Positions 44,587 to 55,094 of a stretch of DNA of 64,000 bases are shown here, in pieces. The stretch is from NCBI RefSeq assembly GCF_034347385.1, contig NZ_CP133777.1:3162001-3226000 (forward strand), read 5' to 3'. The stretch's first letter is position 1, and the number at the start of each line of letters is the position of its first letter. Under the pieces are notes generated by a model that was not told the origin of the DNA, ran no database searches, and was given only the letters and a program-made list of their open reading frames with translations. This DNA comes from Actimicrobium sp. CCC2.4. GTDB lineage: Bacteria > Pseudomonadota > Gammaproteobacteria > Burkholderiales > Burkholderiaceae_D. The position numbers and the translations under genes were made by a program.

Positions 44587-45865
44587 ACGGCCGCACCGGC
44601 TCGTGATCAAAGTACGCGGCCAGGCTCTGGTCGAGACCCCGCTCGATCGCGCTTTCGACGTGCGTTGCCAGCGGTGACGCACTGAACGCATCGAACACGA
44701 ACAGCTGGTAGATATCGGCCAGCTTGAGTTGCTGCGGATTGACCAGCAAGGTCCAGCGATCCAGGCTGCCATTGTCGGATTTGGCCCAGCGCAGTCGCCG
44801 CTTGGGCGTCTCGTTGCGGATGCGTCCCACCCAGCCGGCGTCCAGCATCTGCTCGAGCAACTGCTCTGACTCATCAAAACCCAGCCGGGTCCCGTTGCGG
44901 ATCATCGTGGCATTGACTTCGGCGGAACTGGCCACGCTGCGCGCCCGGTACAGCATGCGCAGGATATCGATCGCATCGACGAAGGCACTGCCGGGCCGCG
45001 CGACATGCCACCAGCGTTCGTATTTGACGACCGGCAAGGCCGCTGCCAGTAACGCGCCGCCTAGCGTGATCATCCAGAACATGTAGATCCACAGCAGGAA
45101 AATCGGCACTGCCGCCACCGAGCCGTACACCATTGTGTAGGTTGGAAACCGGACCACGTAGGTGGCGAACACACGCTTTGCAATTTCGAAAGCGACGCCG
45201 GCCAGCAAGCCGCCCCACAACGCATCAGGCCAGTCGATAGTACGGTTCGGTACGGACACATAGAGCAACGCAAACGCTCCGGTCGTCAGTGCCACCGAAA
45301 TGATCGTGTACGCCACTGCACCAATCAGCGGGATCGCCAGTACCGCGCCATTGGTGGCCTTGAACAGGTAAGAGGTCAGCGAAATCGACACGCCGATCAG
45401 CAGCGGCCCGAGCGTGACGATGGCCCAGTAGACCAGCACCCGCTGCAGGAACGGCCGGCTCACGCGTACACCCCAGATACGGTTGAAGACACGGTCTATC
45501 GTCGACATCATCGCCACGGCGGTGACGATCAGCACGCCGCCGCCGATGGCCGACAGGCCGGTCGACTTGGCGGCAAACTGGGTCAGGTATTCGAGCACGG
45601 TATTGGCGATCGCCTTCGGCATCAGGTTCTGGACGAAATACGCCTCCAGCGAGGTGCGAAAAGTATTGAACAACGGGAAGGCCGTAAAGATCGCCAGCGC
45701 GATTGTCAGCAATGGCACCAGCGCCAGCACCGAAGTGAAGGTGAGGCTGCCGGCAACCTGCGGCAAATGTTCTTCGTCGAGGCGGCGGGCTGCAAAGCGG
45801 AACAGGTCACGCGCTTGTACCCAGGTCAGGCCGCGGATCAAGGAAAAACGGGGAGCTCGTAGCAT
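44561..45865 (-). CDS. YihY/UPF0761 family inner-membrane protein
   Basis: A 434-aa protein with about six transmembrane helices in the first 300 residues and a winged-helix-like soluble C-terminus. The family block LPQVAGSLTFTSVLALVPLLTIAL and a later GSVAAVPIFLLWIYMFW are diagnostic. Older annotations as RNase BN are not correct for this family; the true role is unclear. The ATG at 45865 gives the usual N-terminus; a longer frame up to 45961 would translate the repeat array and is rejected. Confidence 0.88.
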   Translation of the reverse strand: MLRAPRFSLIRGLTWVQARDLFRFAARRLDEEHLPQVAGSLTFTSVLALVPLLTIALAIFTAFPLFNTFRTSLEAYFVQNLMPKAIANTVLEYLTQFAAKSTGLSAIGGGVLIVTAVAMMSTIDRVFNRIWGVRVSRPFLQRVLVYWAIVTLGPLLIGVSISLTSYLFKATNGAVLAIPLIGAVAYTIISVALTTGAFALLYVSVPNRTIDWPDALWGGLLAGVAFEIAKRVFATYVVRFPTYTMVYGSVAAVPIFLLWIYMFWMITLGGALLAAALPVVKYERWWHVARPGSAFVDAIDILRMLYRARSVASSAEVNATMIRNGTRLGFDESEQLLEQMLDAGWVGRIRNETPKRRLRWAKSDNGSLDRWTLLVNPQQLKLADIYQLFVFDAFSASPLATHVESAIERGLDQSLAAYFDHEPVRPFKLSATSA

Positions 45866-45903
45866 GCAAAAGACTCGGTCGTGGGTGGCGCAGAGGTGGC
45901 TGA

Positions 45904-46589
<686 letters not shown>

Positions 46590-46590
<1 letters not shown>

Positions 46591-46997
46591 TGCAAACCCT
46601 ATTTCAAAAATCCTGCTACCACGCAGCCGTCTCCAGCCTGGTCGGCCTGATCGTGCTCGGTATCGCCTGGGAACTGTGGCTGGCACCGCTGCGGCCGGGC
46701 GGTTCATGGATGGTACTGAAAGTGATCCCGCTACTGCTGCCTTTGCGCGGCGTGATCAAGCGTGACATTTACACTCTCCAATGGTCGTCAATGTTGATCC
46801 TGATCTATTTCACTGAAGGCATCGTGCGCGCCACCAGCGATCGCGTACCGCTTTCTGCGACACTCGGCTGGATCGAAGTCGCGCTGGTCTGCATTTATTT
46901 TTTCTCGGTGATCTATTACCTCAAACCGTACAAGAAAGCCGCCAAGAAAATCACCCGCGAAGTGATCGCCAAAGCCACTGAAAAAGCTGCCAAATGA
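46590..46997 (+). CDS. DUF2069 family membrane protein
   Basis: A 135-aa protein with four transmembrane segments and a basic C-terminal tail (KKAAKKITREVIAKATEKAAK). It matches the DUF2069 pattern, including LPLRGVIKRDIYTLQWSSML, and members are often found next to wrbA. Function unknown. It overlaps both neighbours (TGATG upstream, ATGA downstream). Confidence 0.85.
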
Positions 46998-48400
46998 CTG
47001 AATTCCTCGAACAATGCCGCACCGTGATCGGCGCGCAATACGTGATCGCCGACGCCACCGACATGGCCGCTTATCTGACCGACTGGCGTCGCCGCTTTAC
47101 CGGCAAGGCGCTGGCCGTACTCAAGCCTGGCAACACCGATGAAGTCGCCGCGCTGGTGCGTCTGTGTAACGCGCATCGCGTGCCACTGGTACCGCAAGGC
47201 GGCAATACCGGCCTCGTGCTGGGCAGCGTTCCCGACGACAGCGGCACGGCCGTCGTGCTGTCGCTGACGCGGCTCAATGCGATCCGCGCCACCGATCTGA
47301 TCAACAACACGATGACGGTTGAAGCCGGCTGCATCCTGCAGCACGTCCAGGAGGCTGCCAGCGCAGCCGACCGCCTGTTCCCGCTATCGCTGGCCGCCGA
47401 AGGCAGCTGCACGATAGGCGGCAACCTCGCCACGAATGCCGGCGGCACTGCGGTTCTGCGTTACGGCAACATGCGTGACCTGTGCCTGGGACTTGAAGTC
47501 GTCACCGCACAAGGCGAAGTCTGGAGCGGCTTGCGCGGTCTGCGCAAGGACAATACCGGCTTCGATCTGCGCGATTTGTTCATCGGTGCCGAAGGCACGC
47601 TGGGGATCATCACGGCAGCGGTCCTCAAGCTGTATCCGCAACCGAAAGCCCGCCTGACCGCACTGGCGGCGATGAACACGCCGGAAGATGCGCTGCGCCT
47701 GCTCACGCTGGCGCAAGCTCATTGCGGCGCGACGCTGACCGGTTTTGAACTGATGTCGGATTTCTGCCTGCAACTGGTGGCCACGCATTACCCGCAAATG
47801 AAGCTGCCGTTCGCGCAATCGTCACCGCAATACGTGTTGCTCGAATTGTCCGACAACGAGTCGGTCGAGCATGCCGAAGCGCTGCTGGAACGCCTGATGG
47901 CTGATGCACTGGAACAGGAAGTGATCCACGATGCGGTCGTCGCGTCGTCGATCGCGCAGTCGAAAGCCTTGTGGCAGTTGCGCGAACACATCCCGCTCGC
48001 GCAAGCCGACGAAGGCAAGAACATCAAGCACGACGTGTCGGTACCGATCTCGGATATCGGCGCCTTCATCACGCGCACCGACGCGCTGTTGGCCACAGCG
48101 TTTCCGGGCTGCCGGCTGGTCACCTTCGGTCATCTCGGCGACGGCAATTTGCACTACAACGTCTCGCCGCCGACCGGCGAAGCCGGCGATGCACTCATTG
48201 CGCGTCAGGACGACATCAACCGTGTCGTGCATGACAGCGTCGACCATTTCGGTGGCTCGATCTCGGCCGAGCACGGACTCGGTGCGATGAAGCGCGATGA
48301 AATCCGGCGCTATAAATCACCGGTCGAAATGCGCCTGATGGAAAGCATCAAGACCGCGCTTGATCCACTGAACCTGATGAATCCAGGGAAGGTAGTGTGA
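46994..48400 (+). CDS. FAD-binding oxidoreductase of the GlcD/D-2-hydroxyglutarate dehydrogenase family
   Basis: A 468-aa flavoenzyme. The FAD PP-loop is PQGGNTGLVLGSVP with the later GGNLATNAGGTAVLRYGNMRD. The C-terminal substrate domain has FGHLGDGNLHYNV and HGLGAMKRDE, which supply metal and catalytic residues in D-lactate and D-2-hydroxyglutarate dehydrogenases. A specific D-hydroxyacid cannot be chosen. The start overlaps the DUF2069 stop. Confidence 0.9.
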   Translation: MTEFLEQCRTVIGAQYVIADATDMAAYLTDWRRRFTGKALAVLKPGNTDEVAALVRLCNAHRVPLVPQGGNTGLVLGSVPDDSGTAVVLSLTRLNAIRATDLINNTMTVEAGCILQHVQEAASAADRLFPLSLAAEGSCTIGGNLATNAGGTAVLRYGNMRDLCLGLEVVTAQGEVWSGLRGLRKDNTGFDLRDLFIGAEGTLGIITAAVLKLYPQPKARLTALAAMNTPEDALRLLTLAQAHCGATLTGFELMSDFCLQLVATHYPQMKLPFAQSSPQYVLLELSDNESVEHAEALLERLMADALEQEVIHDAVVASSIAQSKALWQLREHIPLAQADEGKNIKHDVSVPISDIGAFITRTDALLATAFPGCRLVTFGHLGDGNLHYNVSPPTGEAGDALIARQDDINRVVHDSVDHFGGSISAEHGLGAMKRDEIRRYKSPVEMRLMESIKTALDPLNLMNPGKVV

Positions 48401-48858
48401 ACATGGCGCATGCCTTTCTGATCCGGCGTGGCGCCTTGGCCGTGCTGATGCTGACTGCTTCGATGTCGGTTCACGCGGCTTTCCGGTGCGACGACAATGG
48501 CAAGGTCACCTACAGCGATATCGCTTGTGCCGGGGGTGCCACCGTGCCGACCACTGACCTGCGCGCGCCCGCCACGATCAAGGCGGAGCAGGATGACGCC
48601 CTGCGCCGGGCTGCCGCCGACAAGGTCCGGTTGCAGCGGCTCGAAGCAGACCGTAGCAAGGCCGAGCGCACCGAACGCAAGGAGCGCTTGCACGCCAGCG
48701 CTGTGGCCAGTGCCCAGCGCCGCAAATGCGAGACCCTGGCGCAGCGACGCAAATGGGCAGATGACGATGTGGCCACCGCCTCAAGCCGCAACGCCGAGAA
48801 GGCCAGGCGCAAGGCGCGCCGGATCGCCGAACAATACACCCTCGACTGTCAGGCCTGA
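48397..48858 (+). CDS. DUF4124-type exported protein
   Basis: A 153-aa protein from GTG 48397 (overlapping the previous stop) or ATG 48403. A signal peptide to about residue 28 is followed by AFRCDDNGKVTYSDIAC, the DUF4124 hallmark with two cysteines, then a charged Ala/Arg/Lys-rich helix of about 90 residues, probably coiled coil. The periplasmic function is unknown. Confidence 0.78.
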   Translation: MNMAHAFLIRRGALAVLMLTASMSVHAAFRCDDNGKVTYSDIACAGGATVPTTDLRAPATIKAEQDDALRRAAADKVRLQRLEADRSKAERTERKERLHASAVASAQRRKCETLAQRRKWADDDVATASSRNAEKARRKARRIAEQYTLDCQA

Positions 48859-48917
48859 CAGGTAGACAGATCACTCTTTAGCCCTCATCGGGTACGCTTT
48901 CTGCCATCAGGACGACC

Positions 48918-49700
48918 ATGCCAAAATTTGCCGCCAACCTCACGATGATGTTCACCGAGGTCGCTTTTCCGCAGCGCTTTGCTGCCGCCGCTGCTGCGGG
49001 TTTCAGTGCCGTCGAATTCCTGTCTCCGTATGACTATCCGCCTGCGCAAGTAGCCACGTGGCTGCAGGAAAATCATCTCGAATGCGTCCTCTTCAACTTG
49101 CCAACCGGTGACTGGGCTGCCGGCGAACGCGGTCTGGCTGCCCTGCCCGGTCGTGAGGACGAATGCCGTGCCGGTGTCGCCCGCGCCATCGAGTACGCGC
49201 TGGCGACCGGCACGACGCGTCTGCACATGATGGCCGGGCTGATGCCTGCCGGTGCCGATGCGGCTGCGTATCGCGCCACCTTCCTGGCCAACTTGCGCGA
49301 TGCGGCGCATGCCGTCGGCCGGCATGGTCTGACACTGCTGATCGAACCGATCAACCCGCGCGATATCCCCGGCTATTTTCTGAACACGCAAGCGCAGGCG
49401 CACGCACTGCGGGAAGAATCCGGTGCGGCTAACGTCAAGGTGCAGATGGATTTTTATCATGCGCAAATCGTCGAAGGTGACCTGGCCACCACATTCAAAA
49501 AACACATCGCGGACATCGGCCATGTGCAGATCGCCAGCGTGCCGGGACGCAATGAACCGGACGATGGCGAGATCAACTATCCGTATCTGTTCCGCTTGCT
49601 GGACGAACTGGGGTACGAGGGCTGGATCGGTTGCGAGTACCGGCCGCGCGGACGTACCGAAGACGGACTCGGCTGGTTGGCGAAGGCCGGATTAGGCTGA
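48918..49700 (+). CDS. hyi: Hydroxypyruvate isomerase family protein
   Basis: A 260-aa TIM-barrel enzyme of the Hyi/OtnI group, interconverting hydroxypyruvate and tartronate semialdehyde or acting on 2-oxo-tetronate. The start [17 protein letters not shown], the catalytic Glu block [16 protein letters not shown] and the closing [10 protein letters not shown] are typical. AGGA precedes the ATG. No glyoxylate carboligase or tartronate reductase gene is adjacent, so pathway assignment is open. Confidence 0.88.
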   Translation: MPKFAANLTMMFTEVAFPQRFAAAAAAGFSAVEFLSPYDYPPAQVATWLQENHLECVLFNLPTGDWAAGERGLAALPGREDECRAGVARAIEYALATGTTRLHMMAGLMPAGADAAAYRATFLANLRDAAHAVGRHGLTLLIEPINPRDIPGYFLNTQAQAHALREESGAANVKVQMDFYHAQIVEGDLATTFKKHIADIGHVQIASVPGRNEPDDGEINYPYLFRLLDELGYEGWIGCEYRPRGRTEDGLGWLAKAGLG

Positions 49701-49704
49701 TACG

Positions 49705-49725
49705 CGGGCGCTGCTTCAGCGCCCG
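49705..49725. terminator. Perfect hairpin between convergent genes
   Basis: CGGGCGCTG and CAGCGCCCG pair perfectly around CTT. It begins five bases after the hyi stop and covers the stop of the convergent enoyl-CoA hydratase gene. It has no T-run, so it may act as a weak bidirectional terminator or 3'-end stabiliser. Confidence 0.5.
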
Positions 49726-50501
49726 ACAAACACCGGCTTGCGCTTGCTGAAAAAAGCATCAATCGCTTCGGCGAAATCCGCCGTCTTCGTGCTGTCCCGA
49801 AAATTATCCCGCTCCAGATCAAGCTGCGTCGGCAAGTCATTGTCGAGCGACTGACGCAGCAAACGCTTCAGTCTTCCGATCGCCTGCGTCGGACCGTTCC
49901 CCAATCGCTGCACCAGCGCCAACGCAGTCGACTCCAGCTCGGCTGCCGGTACGATCCTGTTGAGCAGACCGAGTCGCAAGGCTTCGGGCGCATCAAAGGT
50001 GTCACCAAGCAGCGCGATCGCCATCGCATTGCGCAGTCCGACCAGGCGCGGCAAGTGCCATGAGCCGGACAGATCGCAGTTGGCGGCGACATTGACGTAG
50101 GCCAGATTGAAGCGCGTGTTATCGGCGGCGATCGCCAGGTCGCACGCCATCGCCAGGCTCAGGCTGCCGCCGGCGACGGTGCCATGCAGGCAGGCGATGA
50201 CCGGTGCATTCATCGACGTCAGCAGCAGGATCGAGGCATGTAAAGGCGGGATCAGCGCCATCGCCGTTGCCGTGGGATCGGTACGCAGCGACGCCAAATC
50301 GCCACCGACACCGAAGGCCTTGCCGGCCCCCTTGAGCAAGACCGCGCGCACGCTGTCATCGGCGGCCAGTTCGTTACAGCAGGCCAGAAAAGCCTGTGCG
50401 GTCGGCAGGTCGAGCGCGTTCAGGCTGCCCGGTCGATTGAGAATCAGCGTGGCGATGGCGCCGTCACGTTGCAGGATGACGAGGGGTTCGGTGGTGGGCA
50501 T
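49716..50501 (-). CDS. Enoyl-CoA hydratase/isomerase family protein (PaaG-like)
   Basis: A 261-aa crotonase-fold enzyme. The oxyanion-hole segments KAFGVGGDLASL and GTVAGGSLSLAMACDLAIAA are clear. At the second catalytic position the stretch AANCDLSGSWHLPRLVG carries an Asp, as in PaaG-type isomerases, rather than the hydratase Glu pattern, so an isomerase is favoured. ATG 50501 has AGGA five bases upstream. It is the last gene of the transport/ligase operon. Confidence 0.85.
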   Translation of the reverse strand: MPTTEPLVILQRDGAIATLILNRPGSLNALDLPTAQAFLACCNELAADDSVRAVLLKGAGKAFGVGGDLASLRTDPTATAMALIPPLHASILLLTSMNAPVIACLHGTVAGGSLSLAMACDLAIAADNTRFNLAYVNVAANCDLSGSWHLPRLVGLRNAMAIALLGDTFDAPEALRLGLLNRIVPAAELESTALALVQRLGNGPTQAIGRLKRLLRQSLDNDLPTQLDLERDNFRDSTKTADFAEAIDAFFSKRKPVFVGR

Positions 50502-50542
50502 GGGGATCCTTAATGTGGTCTGTGTCGAGTCCGGGCGCCGCG

Positions 50543-51262
50543 CTACAGCGGCGGCGGATGTTTCTTGCGTGCCGGCGCAACCGGCGTCTTGCGGGTGATC
50601 TTTTTTACGGCGCTCACGGTCGTGGCGTCGGTCCTGGTGCTCAGGCCGGCAGTGAACAAGGCGATCATCCGGTCGGCAATCTCGGCCGGCGAATCCGGTC
50701 CGTCCGGCCGGTACCAGCGCCCGATCCAGCTCAGTGCACCGGCAATGGCGAACGCCGCCAGCTTCGGATCGCAATCGACCATCGAGCCTTCGGCGATGCC
50801 CTGCCGGATCAGCTCGCGGAACTCGAGGTCGATGCCGCCCTTGATGCGACGCAGCGCCTTGCGGCTGTCGGGCGGCAGCGGATCTTCGCCGACCCGGATC
50901 ACGCACATGCCGAAATCCATCGTTGTGATTTCGGCGTACTGCCGCATCGCTGCGACCAGCTTGTCGTGCGCGCTACCACCGGACAGAGTGACCACGCGGA
51001 TCGCGTCCTGCATCATGGCGAGTCCGCGGCTGACGCACTGGAACAGGATGTCGTCCTTGTTCTTGATGTAGTAGTACAGCGTCGGCTTGGTGATTTGCAA
51101 GCGCTCGGCGACTTCATCGAGCGAGGTCGCGTGGAAGCCTTTTTCATTGAACAGCTGCGCGGCGGCATGCAGCACCGCCGCGCGCTTGGCCTCGCGCTCC
51201 TGGTCGGGATCGCGCTTGCGGTGCCACGGTGACGGGGTCGATGACACAGGTTTGATGGCCAT
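50543..51262 (-). CDS. TetR/AcrR family transcriptional regulator
   Basis: A 239-aa repressor-type protein. The N-terminal helix-turn-helix is FHATSLDEVAERLQITKPTLYYYIKNKDDIL, and the C-terminal ligand domain is of the fatty-acid/aromatic regulator type. A basic, Pro-rich tail (KKITRKTPVAPARKKHPPPL) is extra. It lies between the acyl-CoA ligase and the hydratase genes, so it probably senses an acyl-CoA made by this operon and controls it. The Shine-Dalgarno is weak. Confidence 0.88.
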   Translation of the reverse strand: MAIKPVSSTPSPWHRKRDPDQEREAKRAAVLHAAAQLFNEKGFHATSLDEVAERLQITKPTLYYYIKNKDDILFQCVSRGLAMMQDAIRVVTLSGGSAHDKLVAAMRQYAEITTMDFGMCVIRVGEDPLPPDSRKALRRIKGGIDLEFRELIRQGIAEGSMVDCDPKLAAFAIAGALSWIGRWYRPDGPDSPAEIADRMIALFTAGLSTRTDATTVSAVKKITRKTPVAPARKKHPPPL

Positions 51263-51267
51263 GTCGA

Positions 51268-53070
51268 TTAGCGATACATCGCTTCGATGTCGCCGGCATA
51301 GGTCTTGGTGATGCTGCTGCGCCGGACCTTCATCGTCGCCGTGACTTCGCCATCGTCGTGGTCCAACTCCTTGGCCAGCAGATGGAATTTGCGAATGTGC
51401 GAGACCTGCGCCAGCCGCGCATTGCCGACATCGATCTCGGCCTGCACCAGCTCCCGCACGGCCGGGGTGTCGATCAGCGAGCGGTAATGCGTGAACGCGA
51501 TGTTGCGTGCCTCGGCCCATTGCGCGACCGCGTCGTAATCGATCTGGATCAGCGCGGCGACGTATTTGCGGGCATCGGCGATGACGATGCATTCCTTGAT
51601 GAAGTGGCTGGACTTCATCGTGTTTTCGATCTCGGATGGCGTCAGGTTCTTGCCGCCGGCGGTGATCATGATGTCCTTCAGGCGATCGACGATCTTCAGT
51701 CCGCCTTCGCCGGCACTGACCACATCGCCGGTGTGCAGCCAGCCATCGATGATGGTGGCGGCAGTGGCTTCCGGATTCTTGTAATAGCCCTGGAAGACGA
51801 CGCCGCCACGTATCTGCAATTCACCCTGTTCGGACAACCGGTGCTCGACACCGAGCGTCGGCAGGCCGACCCGGCCGATGCGCACGTCATCGAGCCGCTG
51901 CCCGAGTACCATGCCGCTCGATTCGGTCATGCCGTAGACCTCCACCAGCGGCACGCCGAGCGTGCGGAAAAACTGCACGATCGCCGGGGAAATCGGTGCT
52001 GCGCCGGTCAGTGCAATCTTCACCCGGCGCAGGCCGATGAAGTTTTGCAGCGCGCGGAAAATCAGCAGGTAGCAGAGCGCGAACGAGAGCTGCTGCAGCG
52101 GGCTGCGCTGGTGCGCGGCCTTCTCCGCGAACGGTGCGCAGGTGCGCATCGCGGTGCCGAATAGCCAGCGCCGCACGGGACCGGACTCGTGCATCTTGAT
52201 CGAGATCGACGAGTGCAATTTTTCCCAGATGCGCGGCACGCCGAGGAACATCGACGGCCCGACTTCGCGCAGGTCTTCCTGCACCGTGCGGATCGATTCG
52301 CCGAAATCGACGCGCGAGCCGAGGTACAGCGGCACGAACGCCGTCAGCATTTGCTCGGCCACATGGCACAGCGGCAGGTAGGACAAATGCGTGGACGTGC
52401 CATCGAGATCGAGCCGGTCGGCCACGCCGGCGGCCATCGCCGCAATATTGGCGTAGCTGATCATCGCGCCCTTGGGCTTGCCGGTGGAACCGGACGTGTA
52501 GATCAGCAGCGCGGTGTCGTCCGGTTGCTGTGCATCGAGGCAGGCATCGACCTGGGCCGGATGCTGCTGGCCGTATTGCGCGCCCATCGCTTCGAGTTCG
52601 CTGAAACGCATCACGCGCTGCGGATCGAGCGCATGCGTTTCGTCGTAGCCCTTCTTTTCGAGCACGATGATTTTTTTTAGCAGCGGCAACTGGTCGATCG
52701 CAGCCAGCACCTTGTCGGCCTGTTCCTGGTCCTCGCAAATGATGACTTCGGCATCCGAGTCATTGAGCACGTAGGCGATTTCATTCGACGGACTGGTCGA
52801 ATAGACGCCAACGGTAATCGCCCCGACCACGCCGGCACCGAGCTGCGTGAGCACCCACTCCAGACGGTTCTCGGACAGGATCGCAATGTGCGCGCCCTGC
52901 CCGAGGCCGAGTGCACGGAACCCGAGTCCGACATCGCACGCACGCCGGTAATACGCGGCCCACGAGACCGGTTGCCAGATGCCGAATTTTTTTTGCCGGA
53001 TCGCCAGTGCATCGGGACGCTGTTGCGCCTGCTGGCGCAGCATTTGCGCCTGGGTTTTTTGATAGGTCAT
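51268..53070 (-). CDS. AMP-dependent acyl-CoA synthetase (long-chain/FAA1-like)
   Basis: A 600-aa adenylate-forming ligase that activates a carboxylic acid to its CoA thioester. The AMP-binding P-loop is IYTSGSTGKPKGA near residue 183, followed by VYGMTESSG, GWLHTGDVV and the hinge DRLKDIMITAGGKNLTPSEIEN. Size and pattern match the FAA1/bubblegum group. It starts one base past the livF stop, so transport and activation of the same acid are likely coupled. Confidence 0.9.
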   Translation of the reverse strand: MTYQKTQAQMLRQQAQQRPDALAIRQKKFGIWQPVSWAAYYRRACDVGLGFRALGLGQGAHIAILSENRLEWVLTQLGAGVVGAITVGVYSTSPSNEIAYVLNDSDAEVIICEDQEQADKVLAAIDQLPLLKKIIVLEKKGYDETHALDPQRVMRFSELEAMGAQYGQQHPAQVDACLDAQQPDDTALLIYTSGSTGKPKGAMISYANIAAMAAGVADRLDLDGTSTHLSYLPLCHVAEQMLTAFVPLYLGSRVDFGESIRTVQEDLREVGPSMFLGVPRIWEKLHSSISIKMHESGPVRRWLFGTAMRTCAPFAEKAAHQRSPLQQLSFALCYLLIFRALQNFIGLRRVKIALTGAAPISPAIVQFFRTLGVPLVEVYGMTESSGMVLGQRLDDVRIGRVGLPTLGVEHRLSEQGELQIRGGVVFQGYYKNPEATAATIIDGWLHTGDVVSAGEGGLKIVDRLKDIMITAGGKNLTPSEIENTMKSSHFIKECIVIADARKYVAALIQIDYDAVAQWAEARNIAFTHYRSLIDTPAVRELVQAEIDVGNARLAQVSHIRKFHLLAKELDHDDGEVTATMKVRRSSITKTYAGDIEAMYR

Positions 53071-53071
53071 C

Positions 53072-53887
53072 TCAGGACAGCCAGCGCTTGCGGCGCTTGT
53101 AATGTTTGAGTTCACGGAAGCCCTTGGTGCCACCTTCGGCGCCGATGCCAAGATAAAACTCGCGCACGTCGGGGTCGGTTGCCAGCTTTTCTGCGCTGCC
53201 ATCGATGACGACCTTGCCGGTCTCCATGATGTAGCCGTAGTCGGCCACGGCCAGCGCGACCGAGGCATTTTGCTCGACCAGTAGCATCGATACGCCGCGC
53301 TCGGCATTGATGCGCGCGATGATTTCAAATATCGTTTCCACCAGCACCGGCGACAACCCGAGCGACGGTTCATCGAGCAGGATCAGCTTCGGTTGCGCGA
53401 TCAGTGCACGACCGATGGCCAGCATTTGCTGCTCGCCACCGGACAGGTAACCGGCCAGTCCGGTACGGCGTTCGAACAGGCGCGGAAAGTATTCATAGAC
53501 CAGCTCGAACGCCGGCTTGATCGCACCCCTGCCGGACAGCGCATAGGTCGCGGCGACCAGGTTTTCTTCGACGGTCAGGTCTTCGAAAACCCGTCGTCCT
53601 TCCATCACATGGAACAGGCCGGCGCGCACCAGTTCATGCGGCTCGCTGCGGCTGATGTCGTGCCCGTCGAAGCGCACTTCGCCGCGCGTCATCGCGCCGT
53701 CTTCGAGGGCCAGCAAGCGCGACACGGCTTTCAGCATGGTCGACTTGCCGGCGCCGTTACTGCCGAGCAGCGCGACGATTTTCCCGCGCGGCACGGCCAG
53801 CGACAGGCCGCGCAGGACTTGCACGGTCTTGTTGTAGACCACCTCGATATTGTTGACTTCGAGGACCATGTCGGCGCTGGTGCTCAC
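53072..53887 (-). CDS. livF: LivF-type ABC transporter ATP-binding protein
   Basis: A 271-aa ATPase of a branched-chain amino acid type importer. Walker A GSNGAGKST, signature YLSGGEQQMLAIGRAL and Walker B LILLDEPSLGLSP are intact. The start is GTG 53887 with AGGA seven bases upstream. The basic tail (KHYKRRKRWLS) is longer than usual for LivF. Confidence 0.92.
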   Translation of the reverse strand: MSTSADMVLEVNNIEVVYNKTVQVLRGLSLAVPRGKIVALLGSNGAGKSTMLKAVSRLLALEDGAMTRGEVRFDGHDISRSEPHELVRAGLFHVMEGRRVFEDLTVEENLVAATYALSGRGAIKPAFELVYEYFPRLFERRTGLAGYLSGGEQQMLAIGRALIAQPKLILLDEPSLGLSPVLVETIFEIIARINAERGVSMLLVEQNASVALAVADYGYIMETGKVVIDGSAEKLATDPDVREFYLGIGAEGGTKGFRELKHYKRRKRWLS

Positions 53888-53897
53888 GATGATTTCC

Positions 53898-55070
53898 TTA
53901 TTGTTCCAGCGTGATCCAGTCGGACACCGGCAGCATTTTCTTCTGCTTCATGTCGGCCTTGTAGATACGACCGACCGGGATCGAATTGCCCTTGATCGTG
54001 ATCGGTGTGCCGATCAGGCCGCCGGTGTCGAAGTTGGCAATCGAGTTCAGCGCGGCCTTCATGTTCTTGCCATCGAGCGGCTTGCCGGCATCGAGCGTGC
54101 GCTTGACCGCTTCGGTCATCAGCATCGCCGACAGAAAGCCCTGCGTGTAGGCGGTGCTCTGGTACTCGGGATGCAGCTGGCGGATTTTTTCCAGCATCGG
54201 TGACTTGCCGTCGGTGTCGTAGTAGTAGCGATACGGCATGACGCCCATGAAGCCGTCGGCGCTGTCGCCCATCTTCATTACGGTCGAGTTATCCATGCTC
54301 CAGAACGTGCCCATGAAGGCGGTCTTCATGCCGAGCGCCTTGGCCTGCGTGACGAACTCGGGTATCGGCGCGAGGATGTAGCCGTGGAAAATCGTGTAGT
54401 CCGGATCGGCCCGACGCAGCTTGATGACTTCCGACGAGACATCGACGCTGCCCGGTGCGGTGACGATTTCGGTGACCAGGTTCAGGCCCAGCTTCTTGAT
54501 GCTGGTGCGCGCCGCCTCGATCGGATCGCGGCCGAATTCGGTGTCGGAATAGACGATGGCGACTTTCGCGCCCGGCTTGGCCTTGGCGATGTAATTCAGT
54601 AGGATGCCGACCATTTCACTGTAGTCGGGGCCGACCATGAATTGCAGCGGATATTTTTTCGGATCGTTGAGTTCCTTGCCGAACGACGCGCCAGTCATCA
54701 GCATCGCGCCCGAGCGCTCGAGTTCCGGATTGACCGTCTTCGAGAATCCGGTCGAGTCGGCGTAATACAGGCTGACCTTGTTCTGGCTGGTGATTTTCTT
54801 GAAGGCCGCCATTGAGGCGTCGACCTTGTAGCCGGTGTCTTCGGGCACGTAGCGCAGTTTGCGGCCCTTGACGCCACCGGCATCGTTGACGATCTTCAGG
54901 TAATCCTTGATGCCGGCGTCGATGCCGATGCCGGCAAAGGCGAACACGCCGGTCAGCGGAATCGAACCGCCGAGCACGATGTCTTCCTGCGCCCAGGCCG
55001 ACGACGCCGCAGCCAGCACGCTGGTGACGGCCAGCGAGGTGATCCATTTTTTCAGGTGAGTGCGCAACAT
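53898..55070 (-). CDS. Branched-chain amino acid type ABC transporter substrate-binding protein
   Basis: A 390-aa periplasmic binding protein with a signal peptide ending near SSAWA and the type I start EDIVLGGSIPLTGVFAFAG. Its place upstream of an acyl-CoA ligase suggests an acid ligand (aromatic or fatty) rather than an amino acid, which is inference. It lies between the permease and livF genes. Confidence 0.9.
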   Translation of the reverse strand: MLRTHLKKWITSLAVTSVLAAASSAWAQEDIVLGGSIPLTGVFAFAGIGIDAGIKDYLKIVNDAGGVKGRKLRYVPEDTGYKVDASMAAFKKITSQNKVSLYYADSTGFSKTVNPELERSGAMLMTGASFGKELNDPKKYPLQFMVGPDYSEMVGILLNYIAKAKPGAKVAIVYSDTEFGRDPIEAARTSIKKLGLNLVTEIVTAPGSVDVSSEVIKLRRADPDYTIFHGYILAPIPEFVTQAKALGMKTAFMGTFWSMDNSTVMKMGDSADGFMGVMPYRYYYDTDGKSPMLEKIRQLHPEYQSTAYTQGFLSAMLMTEAVKRTLDAGKPLDGKNMKAALNSIANFDTGGLIGTPITIKGNSIPVGRIYKADMKQKKMLPVSDWITLEQ

Positions 55071-55094
55071 GTTGTCTCCATTTTTTTATGAGTG